Assembly: GCA_964057225.1 (NCBI GenBank)
Contig: OZ059898.1
Span: forward strand, 1,984,001-2,048,000
Direction of reading: 5' to 3'
From: Auanema rhodensis
Lineage: Eukaryota > Nematoda > Chromadorea > Rhabditida > Rhabditidae
Length of the DNA stretch: 64,000 nt
How positions within the stretch are numbered: position 1 is the stretch's first letter; each line of letters begins with the position of its first letter. A program made the position numbers and the translations under genes. This document shows positions 1 through 14,026 of this stretch, one piece after another. The notes beneath the pieces were generated by a model that ran no database searches, was not told where the DNA came from, and saw only the letters and a program-made list of their open reading frames with translations.

Positions 1-351
1 GAAAAAATTTTTGTCAAAATGTTTTTGGAAGCAATGTTGAGTGTACATGGAAACTCAACATACACTAATGCATCATTTTTCAAACGATCATAACTAATTT
101 TTGTATTAAGCGTTTCTCAATGTAGTATAGTGCATTCGATGCGGATTTTTAAGTTGCGTCGATCTGTGTTATCAGATTTGCGCTAGCTTAAAAATGCACC
201 GAGATATTAACTGATATAAGTTCACACTTATATCCTCGATTTTCACCCTGAAGAATTAATTTTTTCGTTGAATAACATTGTCCATCGTCTTTGCCTTGAA
301 AAAAGGAATCTAAAAACATCTACTTTTTGCTAAATTATTTTGAAATTTTTC

Positions 352-702
352 GAAAAAATTTTTGTCAAAATGTTTTTGGAAGCAATGTTGAGTGTACATG
401 GAAACTCAACATACACTAATGCATCATTTTTCAAACGATCATAACTAATTTTTGTATTAAGCATTTCTCAATGTAGTATAGTGCATTCGATGCGGATTTT
501 TAAGCTGCGTCGATCTGTGTTATCAGATTTGCGCTAGCTTAAAAATGCACCGAGATATCAACTGATATAAGTTCACACTTATATCCTCGATTTTCACCCT
601 GAAGAATTAATTTTTTCGTTGAATAACATTGTCCATCGTCTTTGCCTTGAAAAAAGGAATCTAAAAACATCTACTTTTTGCTAAATTATTTCGAAATTTT
701 TC
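352..702. repeat. Representative 351-bp satellite monomer with three internal dyads
   Basis: A typical monomer used to describe the unit. It carries a perfect hairpin at 564-585 (arms gatataagt / acttatatc, 4-nt loop). It has an outer 11-bp dyad atttttaagct (496-506) / agcttaaaaat (536-546), which encloses an inner atctg / cagat pair (513-517, 524-528). A third dyad is gttgagt (387-393) / actcaac (404-410) with a 10-nt loop. At the monomer boundary lies the palindrome tttttcgaaaaa (346-357). These elements are preserved in nearly all monomers. I see no internal half-length repeat, although 351 bp is about twice a nucleosomal repeat. Confidence 0.9.
564..585. repeat. Conserved satellite hairpin, 9-bp arms and 4-nt loop
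   Basis: gatataagt, loop tcac, acttatatc: a perfect inverted repeat found once per monomer. Some monomers carry a single change in the right arm (cacatatatcc, for example 2676-2686, 3375-3385, 55066-55080 and 60331-60345) or gg for ga in the left arm (for example near 1970). Two monomers have lost it entirely (near 1264 and near 49399). It could extrude as a cruciform or form a stem in satellite transcripts; neither can be tested from sequence. Confidence 0.85.
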
Positions 703-2450
703 GAAAAAATTTTTGTCAAAATGTTTTTGGAAGCAATGTTGAGTGTACATGGAAACTCAACATACACTAATGCATCATTTTTCAAACGATCATAACTAAT
801 TTTTGTATTAAGCGTTTCTCAATGTAGTATAGTGCATTCGATGCGGATTTTTAAGCTGCGTCGATCTGTGTTATCAGATTTGCGCTAGCTTAAAAATGCA
901 CCGAGATATCAACTGATATAAGTTCACACTTATATCCTCGATTTTCACCCTGAAGAATTAATTTTTTCGTTGAATAACATTGTCCATCGTCTTTGCCTTG
1001 AAAAAAGGAATCTAAAAACATCTACTTTTTGCTAAATTATTTCGAAATTTTTCGAAAAAATTTTTGTCAAAATGTTTTTGGAAGCAATGTTGAGTGTACA
1101 TGGAAACTCAACATACACTAATGCATCATTTTTCAAACGATCATTACTAATTTTTGTATTAAGCATTTCTCAATGTAGTATAGTGCATTCGATGCGGATT
1201 TTTAAGCTGCGTCGATCTGTGTTATCAGATTTGCGCTAGCTTAAAAATGCACCGAGATATTAACAGTTCACACTTATATCCTCGATTTTCACCCTGAAGA
1301 ATTAATTTTTTCGTTGAATAACATTGTCCATCGTTTTTGCCTTGAAAAAAGGAATCTAAAAACATCTACTTTTTGCTAAATTATTTTGAAATTTTTCGAA
1401 AAAATTTTTGTCAAAATGTTTTTGGAAGCAATGTTGAGTGTACATGGAAACTCAACATACACTAATGCATCATTTTTCAAACGATCATAACTAATTTTTG
1501 TATCAAGCATTTCTCAATGTAGTATAGTGCATTCGATGCGGATTTTTAAGCTGCGTCGATCTGTGTTATCAGATTTGCGCTAGCTTAAAAATGCACCGAG
1601 ATATCAACTGATATAAGTTCACACTTATATCCTCGATTTTCACCCTGAAGAATTAATTTTTTCGTTGAATAACATTGTCCATCGTCTTTGCCTTGAAAAA
1701 AGGAATCTAAAAACATCTACTTTTTGCTAAATTATTTCGAAATTTTTCGAAAAAATTTTTGTCAAAATGTTTTTGGAAGCAATGTTGAGTGTACATGGAA
1801 ACTCAACATACACTAATGCATCATTTTTCAAACGATCATAACTAATTTTTGTATTAAGCGTTTCTCAATGTAGTATAGTGCATTCGATGCGGATTTTTAA
1901 GCTGCGTCGATCTGTGTTATCAGATTTGCGCTAGCTTAAAAATGCACCGAGATATTAACTGGTATAAGTTCACACTTATATCCTCGATTTTCACCCTGAA
2001 GAATTAATTTTTTCGTTGAATAACATTGTCCATCGTTTTTGCCTTGAAAAAAGGAATCTAAAAACATCTACTTTTTGCTAAATTATTTTGAAATTTTTCG
2101 AAAAAATTTTTGTCAAAATGTTTTTGGAAGCAATGTTGAGTGTACATGGAAACTCAACATACACTAATGCATCATTTTTCAAACGATCATAACTAATTTT
2201 TGTATTAAGCGTTTCTCAATGTAGTATAGTGCATTCGATGCGGATTTTTAAGCTGCGTCGATCTGTGTTATCAGATTTGCGCTAGCTTAAAAATGCACCG
2301 AGATATTAACTGATATAAGTTCACACTTATATCCTCGATTTTCACCCTGAAGAATTAATTTTTTCGTTGAATAACATTGTCCATCGTCTTTGCCTTGAAA
2401 AAAGGAATCTAAAAACATCTACTTTTTGCTAAATTATTTTGAAATTTTTC

Positions 2451-3852
2451 GAAAAAATTTTTGTCAAAATGTTTTTGGAAGCAATGTTGAGTGTACATGG
2501 AAACTCAACATACACTAATGCATCATTTTTCAAACGATCATAACTAATTTTTGTATCAAGCATTTCTCAATGTAGTATAGTGCATTCGATGCGGATTTTT
2601 AAGCTGCGTCGATCTGTGTTATCAGATATGCGCTAGCTTAAAAATGCACCGAGATATCAACTGATATAAGTTCACACATATATCCTCGATTTTCACCCTG
2701 AAGAATTAATTTTTTCGTTGAATAACATTGTCCATCGTCTTTGCCTTGAAAAAAGGAATCTAAAAACATCTACTTTTTGCTAAATTATCTTGAAATTTTT
2801 CGAAAAAATTTTTGTCAAAATGTTTTTGGAAGCAATGTTGAGTGTACATGGAAACTCAACATACACTAATGCATCATTTTTCAAACGATCATAACTAATT
2901 TTTGTATTAAGTGTTTCTCAATGTAGTATAATGCATTCGATGCGGGTTTTAAGCTGCGTCGATCTGTGTTATCAGATTTGCGCTAGCTTAAAAATGCACC
3001 GAGATATCAACTGATATAAGTTCACACTTATATCCTCGATTTTCACCCTGAAGAATTAATTTTTTCGTTGAATAACATTGTCCATCGTCTTTGCCTTGAA
3101 AAAAGGAATCTAAAAACATCTACTTTTTGCTAAATTATTTTGAAATTTTTCGAAAAAATTTTTGTCAAAATGTTTTTGGAAGCAATGTTGAGTGTACATG
3201 GAAACTCAACATACACTAATGCATCATTTTTCAAACGATCATAACTAATTTTTGTATCAAGCATTTCTCAATGTAGTATAGTGCATTCGATGCGGATTTT
3301 TAAGCTGCGTCGATCTGTGTTATCAGATTTGCGCTAGCTTAAAAATGCACCGAGATATCAACTGATATAAGTTCACACATATATCCTCGATTTTCACCCT
3401 GAAGAATTAATTTTTTCGTTGAATAACATTGTCCATCGTCTTTGCCTTGAAAAAAGGAATCTAAAAACATCTACTTTTTGCTAAATTATCTTGAAATTTT
3501 TCGAAAAAATTTTTGTCAAAATGTTTTTGGAAGCAATGTTGAGTGTACATGGAAACTCAACATACACTAATGCATCATTTTTCAAACGATCATAACTAAT
3601 TTTTGTATTAAGTGTTTCTCAATGTAGTATAATGCATTCGATGCGGGTTTTAAGCTGCGTCGATCTGTGTTATCAGATTTGCGCTAGCTTAAAAATGCAC
3701 CGAGATATCAACTGATATAAGTTCACACTTATATCCTCGATTTTCACCCTGAAGAATTAATTTTTTCGTTGAATAACATTGTCCATCGTCTTTGCCTTGA
3801 AAAAAGGAATCTAAAAACATCTACTTTTTGCTAAATTATTTCGAAATTTTTC
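2451..3852. repeat. Two-monomer higher-order repeat, duplicated in tandem
   Basis: Monomers at 2451 and 3152 both have gtatcaagcattt plus cacatatatcc and end attatcttg. Each is followed by a 350-bp monomer (2802, 3503) with ttaagtgtttctc, tataatgcatt and gcgggtttta. The unit is therefore 701 bp, present at 2451-3151 and 3152-3852. The first copy differs by cagatatgcg where the second has cagatttgcg. Confidence 0.85.
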
Positions 3853-5256
3853 GAAAAAATTTTTGTCAAAATGTTTTTGGAAGCAATGTTGAGTGTACAT
3901 GGGAACTCAACATACACTAATGCATCATTTTTCAAACGATCATAACTAATTTTTGTATTAAGTGTTTCTCAATGTAGTATAATGCATTCGATGCGGATTT
4001 TTAAGCTGCGTCGATCTGTGTTATCAGATTTGCGCTAGCTTAAAAATGCACCGAGATATCAACTGATATAAGTTCACACTTATATCCTCGATTTTCACCC
4101 TGAAGAATTAATTTTTTCGTTGAATAACATTGTCCATCGTCTTTGCCTTGAAAAAAGAAATCTAAAAACATCTACTTTTTGCTAAATTATCTTGAAATTT
4201 TTCGAAAAAATTTTTGTCAAAATGTTTTTGGAAGCAATGTTGAGTGTACATGGAAACTCAACATACACTAATGCATCATTTTTCAAACGATCATAACTAA
4301 TTTTTGTATTAAGCATTTCTCAATGTAGTATAGTGCATTCGATGCGGATTTTTAAGCTGCGTCGATCTGTGTTATCAGATTTGCGCTAGCTTAAAAATGC
4401 ACCGAGATATCAACTGATATAAGTTCACACTTATATCCTCGATTTTCACCCTGAAGAATTAATTTTTTCGTTGAATAACATTGTCCATCGTCTTTGCCTT
4501 GAAAAAAGGAATCTAAAAACATCTACTTTTTGCTAAATTATTTCGAAATTTTTCGAAAAAATTTTTGTCAAAATGTTTTTGGAAGCAATGTTGAGTGTAC
4601 ATGGAAACTCAACATACACTAATGCATCATTTTTCAAACGATCATAACTAATTTTTGTATTAAGCGTTTCTCAATGTAGTATAGTGCATTCGATGCGGAT
4701 TTTTAAGTTGCGTCGATCTGTGTTATCAGATTTGCGCTAGCTTAAAAATGCACCGAGATATTAACTGATATAAGTTCACACTTATATCCTCGATTTTCAC
4801 CCTGAAGAATTAATTTTTTCGTTGAATAACATTGTCCATCGTCTTTGCCTTGAAAAAAGGAATCTAAAAACATCTACTTTTTGCTAAATTATTTTGAAAT
4901 TTTTCGAAAAAATTTTTGTCAAAATGTTTTTGGAAGCAATGTTGAGTGTACATGGAAACTCAACATACACTAATGCATCATTTTTCAAACGATCATAACT
5001 AATTTTTGTATTAAGCGTTTCTCAATGTAGTATAGTGCATTCGATGCGGATTTTTAAGCTGCGTCGATCTGTGTTATCAGATTTGCGCTAGCTTAAAAAT
5101 GCACCGAGATATCAACTGATATAAGTTCACACTTATATCCTCGATTTTCACCCTGAAGAATTAATTTTTTCGTTGAATAACATTGTCCATCGTCTTTGCC
5201 TTGAAAAAAGGAATCTAAAAACATCTACTTTTTGCTAAATTATTTCGAAATTTTTC

Positions 5257-7362
5257 GAAAAAATTTTTGTCAAAATGTTTTTGGAAGCAATGTTGAGTGT
5301 ACATGGAAACTCAACATACACTAATGCATCATTTTTCAAACGATCATAACTAATTTTTGTATTAAGCGTTTCTCAATGTAGTATAGTGCATTCGATGCGG
5401 ATTTTTAAGCTGCGTCGATCTGTGTTATCAGATTTGCGCTAGCTTAAAAATGCACCGAGATATTAACTGATATAAGTTCACACTTATATCCTCGATTTTC
5501 ACCCTGAAGAATTAATTTTTTCGTTGAATAACATTGTCCATCGTCTTTGCTCTGAAAAAAGGAATCTAAAAACATCTACTTTTTGCTAAATTATTTCGAA
5601 ATTTTTCGAAAAAATTTTTGTCAAAATGTTTTTGGAAGCAATGTTGAGTGTACATGGAAACTCAACATACACTAATGCATCATTTTTCAAACGATCATAA
5701 CTAAATTTTGTATTAAGCGTTTCTCAATGTAGTATAGTGCATTCGATGCGGATTTTTAAGCTGCGTCGATCTGTGTTATCAGATTTGCGCTAGCTTAAAA
5801 ATGCACCGAGATATTAACTGGTATAAGTTCACACTTATATCCTCGATTTTCACCCTGAAGAATTAATTTTTTCGTTGAATAACATTGTCCATCGTTTTTG
5901 CCTTGAAAAAAGGAATCTAAAAACATCTACTTTTTGCTAAATTATTTTGAAATTTTTCGAAAAAATTTTTGTCAAAATGTTTTTGGAAGCAATGTTGAGT
6001 GTACATGGAAACTCAACATACACTAATGCATCATTTTTCAAACGATCATAACTAATTTTTGTATCAAGCATTTCTCAATGTAGTATAGTGCATTCGATGC
6101 GGATTTTTAAGCTGCGTCGATCTGTGTTATCAGATTTGCGCTAGCTTAAAAATGCACCGAGATATCAACTGATATAAGTTCACACTTATATCCTCGATTT
6201 TCACCCTGAAGAATTAATTTTTTCGTTGAATAACATTGTCCATCGTCTTTGCCTTGAAAAAAGGAATCTAAAAACATCTACTTTTTGCTAAATTATTTCG
6301 AAATTTTTCGAAAAAATTTTTGTCAAAATGTTTTTGGAAGCAATGTTGAGTGTACATGGAAACTCAACATACACTAATGCATCATTTTTCAAACGATCAT
6401 AACTAATTTTTGTATTAAGCGTTTCTCAATGTAGTATAGTGCATTCGATGCGGATTTTTAAGCTGCGTCGATCTGTGTTATCAGATTTGCGCTAGCTTAA
6501 AAATGCACCGAGATATTAACTGATATAAGTTCACACTTATATCCTCGATTTTCACCCTGAAGAATTAATTTTTTCGTTGAATAACATTGTCCATCGTCTT
6601 TGCTCTGAAAAAAGGAATCTAAAAACATCTACTTTTTGCTAAATTATTTCGAAATTTTTCGAAAAAATTTTTGTCAAAATGTTTTTGGAAGCAATGTTGA
6701 GTGTACATGGAAACTCAACATACACTAATGCATCATTTTTCAAACGATCATAACTAAATTTTGTATTAAGCGTTTCTCAATGTAGTATAGTGCATTCGAT
6801 GCGGATTTTTAAGCTGCGTCGATCTGTGTTATCAGATTTGCGCTAGCTTAAAAATGCACCGAGATATTAACTGGTATAAGTTCACACTTATATCCTCGAT
6901 TTTCACCCTGAAGAATTAATTTTTTCGTTGAATAACATTGTCCATCGTTTTTGCCTTGAAAAAAGGAATCTAAAAACATCTACTTTTTGCTAAATTATTT
7001 TGAAATTTTTCGAAAAAATTTTTGTCAAAATGTTTTTGGAAGCAATGTTGAGTGTACATGGAAACTCAACATACACTAATGCATCATTTTTCAAACGATC
7101 ATAACTAATTTTTGTATCAAGCATTTCTCAATGTAGTATAGTGCATTCGATGCGGATTTTTAAGCTGCGTCGATCTGTGTTATCAGATTTGCGCTAGCTT
7201 AAAAATGCACCGAGATATCAACTGATATAAGTTCACACTTATATCCTCGATTTTCACCCTGAAGAATTAATTTTTTCGTTGAATAACATTCTCCATCGTC
7301 TTTGCCTTCAAAAAAGAAATCTAAAAACATCTACTTTTTGCTAAATTATTTCGAAATTTTTC
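5257..7362. repeat. Three-monomer higher-order repeat, duplicated in tandem
   Basis: The rare variants tttgctctgaaa (5549 and 6602), ctaaattttgta (5701 and 6754) and taactggtataa recur exactly 1053 bp (3 x 351) apart. The two units are 5257-6309 and 6310-7362. The third monomer of each carries gtatcaagcattt. The copies diverge near the end of the second unit, which gains attctccatc and a ttcaaaaaagaaatc end. Confidence 0.85.
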
Positions 7363-8765
7363 GAAAAAATTTTTGTCAAAATGTTTTTGGAAGCAATGTT
7401 GAGTGTACATAGAAACTCAACATACACTAATGCATCATTTTTCAAACGATCATAACTAATTTTTGTATTAAGCGTTTCTCAATGTAGTATAGTGCATTCG
7501 ATGCGGATTTTTAAGTTGCGTCGATCTGTGTTATCAGATTTGCGCTAGCTTAAAAATGCACCGAGATATTAACTGATATAAGTTCACACTTATATCCTCG
7601 ATTTTCACCCTGAAGAATTAATTTTTTCGTTGAATAACATTGTCCATCGTTTTTGCCTTGAAAAAAGGAATCTAAAAACATCTACTTTTTGCTAAATTAT
7701 TTTGAAATTTTTCGAAAAAATTTTTGTCAAAATGTTTTTGGAAGCAATGTTGAGTGTACATGGAAACTCAACATACACTAATGCATCATTTTTCAAACGA
7801 TCATAACTAATTTTTGTATTAAGCGTTTCTCAATGTAGTATAGTGCATTCGATGCGGATTTTTAAGCTGCGTCGATCTGTGTTATCAGATTTGCGCTAGC
7901 TTAAAAATGCACCGAGATATTAACTGATATAAGTTCACACTTATATCCTCGATTTTCACCCTGAAGAATTAATTTTTTCGTTGAATAACATTGTCCATCG
8001 TCTTTGCCTTGAAAAAAGGAATCTAAAAACATCTACTTTTTGCTAAATTATTTTGAAATTTTTCGAAAAAATTTTTGTCAAAATGTTTTTGGAAGCAATG
8101 TTGAGTGTACATGGAAACTCAACATACACTAATGCATCATTTTTCAAACGATCATAACTAATTTTTGTATCAAGCATTTCTCAATGTAGTATAGTGCATT
8201 CGATGCGGATTTTTAAGCTGCGTCGATCTGTGTTATCAGATTTGCGCTAGCTTAAAAATGCACCGAGATATCAACTGATATAAGTTCACACATATATCCT
8301 CGATTTTCACCCTGAAGAATTAATTTTTTCGTTGAATAACATTGTCCATCGTCTTTGCCTTGAAAAAAGGAATCTAAAAACATCTACTTTTTGCTAAATT
8401 ATCTTGAAATTTTTCGAAAAAATTTTTGTCAAAATGTTTTTGGAAGCAATGTTGAGTGTACATGGAAACTCAACATACACTAATGCATCATTTTTCAAAC
8501 GATCATAACTAATTTTTGTATTAAGTGTTTCTCAATGTAGTATAATGCATTCGATGCGGGTTTTAAGCTGCGTCGATCTGTGTTATCAGATTTGCGCTAG
8601 CTTAAAAATGCACCGAGATATCAACTGATATAAGTTCACACTTATATCCTCGATTTTCACCCTGAAGAATTAATTTTTTCGTTGAATAACATTGTCCATC
8701 GTCTTTGCCTTGAAAAAAGGAATCTAAAAACATCTACTTTTTGCTAAATTATTTTGAAATTTTTC

Positions 8766-11700
8766 GAAAAAATTTTTGTCAAAATGTTTTTGGAAGCAAT
8801 GTTGAGTGTACATGGAAACTCAACATACACTAATGCATCATTTTTCAAACGATCATTACTAATTTTTGTATTAAGCATTTCTCAATGTAGTATAGTGCAT
8901 TCGATGCGGATTTTTAAGCTGCGTCGATCTGTGTTATCAGATTTGCGCTAGCTTAAAAATGCACCGAGATATCAACTGATATAAGTTCACACTTATATCC
9001 TCGATTTTCACCCTGAAGAATTAATTTTTTCGTTGAATAACATTCTCCATCGTCTTTGCCTTGAAAAAAGGAATCTAAAAACATCTACTTTTTGCTAAAT
9101 TATTTCGAAATTTTTCGAAAAAATTTTTGTCAAAATGTTTTTGGAAGCAATGTTGAGTGTACATAGAAACTCAACATACACTAATGCATCATTTTTCAAA
9201 CGATCATAACTAATTTTTGTATTAAGCGTTTCTCAATGTAGTATAGTGCATTCGATGCGGATTTTTAAGTTGCGTCGATCTGTGTTATCAGATTTGCGCT
9301 AGCTTAAAAATGCACCGAGATATTAACTGATATAAGTTCACACTTATATCCTCGATTTTCACCCTGAAGAATTAATTTTTTCGTTGAATAACATTGTCCA
9401 TCGTCTTTGCCTTGAAAAAAGGAATCTAAAAACATCTACTTTTTGCTAAATTATTTTGAAATTTTTCGAAAAAATTTTTGTCAAAATGTTTTTGGAAGCA
9501 ATGTTGAGTGTACATGGAAACTCAACATACACTAATGCATCATTTTTCAAACGATCATAACTAATTTTTGTATCAAGCATTTCTCAATGTAGTATAGTGC
9601 ATTCGATGCGGATTTTTAAGCTGCGTCGATCTGTGTTATCAGATTTGCGCTAGCTTAAAAATGCACCGAGATATCAACTGATATAAGTTCACACTTATAT
9701 CCTCGATTTTCACCCTGAAGAATTAATTTTTTCGTTGAATAACATTGTCCATCGTCTTTGCCTTGAAAAAAGGAATCTAAAAACATCTACTTTTTGCTAA
9801 ATTATCTTGAAATTTTTCGAAAAAATTTTTGTCAAAATGTTTTTGGAAGCAATGTTGAGTGTACATGGAAACTCAACATACACTAATGCATCATTTTTCA
9901 AACGATCATAACTAATTTTTGTATTAAGTGTTTCTCAATGTAGTATAATGCATTCGATGCGGGTTTTAAGCTGCTTCGATCTGTGTTATCAGATTTGCGC
10001 TAGCTTAAAAATGCACCGAGATATCAACTGATATAAGTTCACACTTATATCCTCGATTTTCACCCTGAAGAATTAATTTTTTCGTTGAATAACATTGTCC
10101 ATCGTCTTTGCCTTGAAAAAAGGAATCTAAAAACATCTACTTTTTGCTAAATTATTTTGAAATTTTTCGAAAAAATTTTTGTCAAAATGTTTTTGGAAGC
10201 AATGTTGAGTGTACATGGAAACTCAACATACACTAATGCATCATTTTTCAAACGATCATTACTAATTTTTGTATTAAGCATTTCTCAATGTAGTATAGTG
10301 CATTCGATGCGGATTTTTAAGCTGCGTCGATCTGTGTTATCAGATTTGCGCTAGCTTAAAAATGCACCGAGATATCAACTGATATAAGTTCACACTTATA
10401 TCCTCGATTTTCACCCTGAAGAATTAATTTTTTCGTTGAATAACATTCTCCATCGTCTTTGCCTTGAAAAAAGGAATCTAAAAACATCTACTTTTTGCTA
10501 AATTATTTCGAAATTTTTCGAAAAAATTTTTGTCAAAATGTTTTTGGAAGCAATGTTGAGTGTACATAGAAACTCAACATACACTAATGCATCATTTTTC
10601 AAACGATCATAACTAATTTTTGTATTAAGCGTTTCTCAATGTAGTATAGTGCATTCGATGCGGATTTTTAAGTTGCGTCGATCTGTGTTATCAGATTTGC
10701 GCTAGCTTAAAAATGCACCGAGATATTAACTGATATAAGTTCACACTTATATCCTCGATTTTCACCCTGAAGAATTAATTTTTTCGTTGAATAACATTCT
10801 CCATCGTCTTTGCCTTGAAAAAAGGAATCTAAAAACATCTACTTTTTGCTAAATTATTTCGAAATTTTTCGAAAAAATTTTTGTCAAAATGTTTTTGGAA
10901 GCAATGTTGAGTGTACATAGAAACTCAACATACACTAATGCATCATTTTTCAAACGATCATAACTAATTTTTGTATTAAGCGTTTCTCAATGTAGTATAG
11001 TGCATTCGATGCGGATTTTTAAGTTGCGTCGATCTGTGTTATCAGATTTGCGCTAGCTTAAAAATGCACCGAGATATTAACTGATATAAGTTCACACTTA
11101 TATCCTCGATTTTCACCCTGAAGAATTAATTTTTTCGTTGAATAACATTGTCCATCGTCTTTGCCTTGAAAAAAGGAATCTAAAAACATCTACTTTTTGC
11201 TAAATTATTTTGAAATTTTTCGAAAAAATTTTTGTCAAAATGTTTTTGGAAGCAATGTTGAGTGTACATGGAAACTCAACATACACTAATGCATCATTTT
11301 TCAAACGATCATAACTAATTTTTGTATCAAGCATTTCTCAATGTAGTATAGTGCATTCGATGCGGATTTTTAAGCTGCGTCGATCTGTGTTATCAGATTT
11401 GCGCTAGCTTAAAAATGCACCGAGATATCAACTGATATAAGTTCACACTTATATCCTCGATTTTCACCCTGAAGAATTAATTTTTTCGTTGAATAACATT
11501 GTCCATCGTCTTTGCCTTGAAAAAAGGAATCTAAAAACATCTACTTTTTGCTAAATTATCTTGAAATTTTTCGAAAAAATTTTTGTCAAAATGTTTTTGG
11601 AAGCAATGTTGAGTGTACATGGAAACTCAACATACACTAATGCATCATTTTTCAAACGATCATAACTAATTTTTGTATTAAGTGTTTCTCAATGTAGTAT

Positions 11701-14026
11701 AATGCATTCGATGCGGGTTTTAAGCTGCGTCGATCTGTGTTATCAGATTTGCGCTAGCTTAAAAATGCACCGAGATATCAACTGATATAAGTTCACACTT
11801 ATATCCTCGATTTTCACCCTGAAGAATTAATTTTTTCGTTGAATAACATTGTCCATCGTCTTTGCCTTGAAAAAAGGAATCTAAAAACATCTACTTTTTG
11901 CTAAATTATTTTGAAATTTTTCGAAAAAATTTTTGTCAAAATGTTTTTGGAAGCAATGTTGAGTGTACATGGAAACTCAACATACACTAATGCATCATTT
12001 TTCAAACGATCATTACTAATTTTTGTAGTAAGCATTTCTCAATGTAGTATAGTGCATTCGATGCGGATTTTTAAGCTGCGTCGATCTGTGTTATCAGATT
12101 TGCGCTAGCTTAAAAATGCACCGAGATATCAACTGATATAAGTTCACACTTATATCCTCGATTTTCACCCTGAAGAATTAATTTTTTCGTTGAATAACAT
12201 TCTCCATCGTCTTTGCCTTGAAAAAAGGAATCTAAAAACATCTACTTTTTGCTAAATTATTTCGAAATTTTTCGAAAAAATTTTTGTCAAAATGTTTTTG
12301 GAAGCAATGTTGAGTGTACATAGAAACTCAACATACACTAATGCATCATTTTTCAAACGATCATAACTAATTTTTGTATTAAGCGTTTCTCAATGTAGTA
12401 TAGTGCATTCGATGCGGATTTTTAAGTTGCGTCGATCTGTGTTATCAGATTTGCGCTAGCTTAAAAATGCACCGAGATATTAACTGATATAAGTTCACAC
12501 TTATATCCTCGATTTTCACCCTGAAGAATTAATTTTTTCGTTGAATAACATTGTCCATCGTCTTTGCCTTGAAAAAAGGAATCTAAAAACATCTACTTTT
12601 TGCTAAATTATTTTGAAATTTTTCGAAAAAATTTTTGTCAAAATGTTTTTGGAAGCAATGTTGAGTGTACATGGAAACTCAACATACACTAATGCATCAT
12701 TTTTCAAACGATCATAACTAATTTTTGTATTAAGCATTTCTCAATGTAGTATAGTGCATTCGATGCGGATTTTTAAGCTGCGTCGATCTGTGTTATCAGA
12801 TTTGCGCTAGCTTAAAAATGCACCGAGATATCAACTGATATAAGTTCACACTTATATCCTCGATTTTCACCCTGAAGAATTAATTTTTTCGTTGAATAAC
12901 ATTGTCCATCGTCTTTGCCTTGAAAAAAGGAATCTAAAAACATCTACTTTTTGCTAAATTATTTCGAAATTTTTCGAAAAAATTTTTGTCAAAATGTTTT
13001 TGGAAGCAATGTTGAGTGTACATGGAAACTCAACATACACTAATGCATCATTTTTCAAACGATCATAACTAATTTTTGTATCAAGCATTTATCAATGTAG
13101 TATAGTGCATTCGATGCGGATTTTTAAGCTGCGTCGATCTGTGTTATCAGATTTGCGCTAGCTTAAAAATGCACCGAGATATCAACTGATATAAGTTCAC
13201 ACTTATATCCTCGATTTTCACCCTGAAGAATTAATTTTTTCGTTGAATAACATTGTCCATCGTCTTTGCCTTGAAAAAAGGAATCTAAAAACATCTACTT
13301 TTTGCTAAATTATCTTGAAATTTTTCGAAAAAATTTTTGTCAAAATGTTTTTGGAAGCAATGTTGAGTGTACATGGAAACTCAACATACACTAATGCATC
13401 ATTTTTCAAACGATCATAACTAATTTTTGTATTAAGTGTTTCTCAATGTAGTATAATGCATTCGATGCGGGTTTTAAGCTGCGTCGATCTGTGTTATCAG
13501 ATTTGCGCTAGCTTAAAAATGCACCGAGATATTAACTGATATAAGTTCACACTTATATCCTCGATTTTCACCCTGAAGAATTAATTTTTTCGTTGAATAA
13601 CATTGTCCATCGTCTTTGCCTTGAAAAAAGGAATCTAAAAACATCTACTTTTTGCTAAATTATTCTGAAATTTTTCGAAAAAATTTTTGTCAAAATGTTT
13701 TTGGAAGCAATGTTGAGTGTACATGGAAACTCAACATACACTAATGCATCATTTTTCAAACGATCATAACTAATTTTTGTATTAAGTGTTTCTCAATGTA
13801 GTATAATGCATTCGATGCGGGTTTTAAGCTGCGTCGATCTGTGTTATCAGATTTGCGCTAGCTTAAAAATGCACCGAGATATCAACTGATATAAGTTCAC
13901 ACTTATATCCTCGATTTTCACCCTGAAGAATTAATTTTTTCGTTGAATAACATTGTCCATCGTCTTTGCCTTGAAAAAAGGAATCTAAAAACATCTACTT
14001 TTTGCTAAATTATTTTGAAATTTTTC
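8766..14026. repeat. Four-monomer higher-order repeat expanding to five and six monomers
   Basis: The unit begins with a monomer carrying cgatcattactaa (starts 8766, 10169, 11923, 14027). A monomer with tacatagaaac and aagttgcg follows, then one with gtatcaagcattt ending attatcttg, then the 350-bp gcggg monomer. The first unit has four monomers (8766-10168, 1403 bp). The second duplicates the tacatagaaac monomer to give five (10169-11922, 1754 bp). The third gains a ttaagcattt monomer and an extra gcggg monomer to give six (11923-14026, 2104 bp). A further unit begins at 14027 and decays towards consensus. Confidence 0.85.

Noticed and set aside
481-510. Possible CENP-B box at attcgatgcggattttt
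   Set aside because: It begins with TTCG but lacks the required A and CGGG spacing; the complement does not match either.
8754-8951. 65-codon plus-strand ORFs in satellite monomers (also at 10157, 11911 and 14015)
   Set aside because: They exist only because cgatcattactaa replaces cgatcataactaa and removes a stop. They recur with the higher-order unit, lack coding features and are closed in most monomers.
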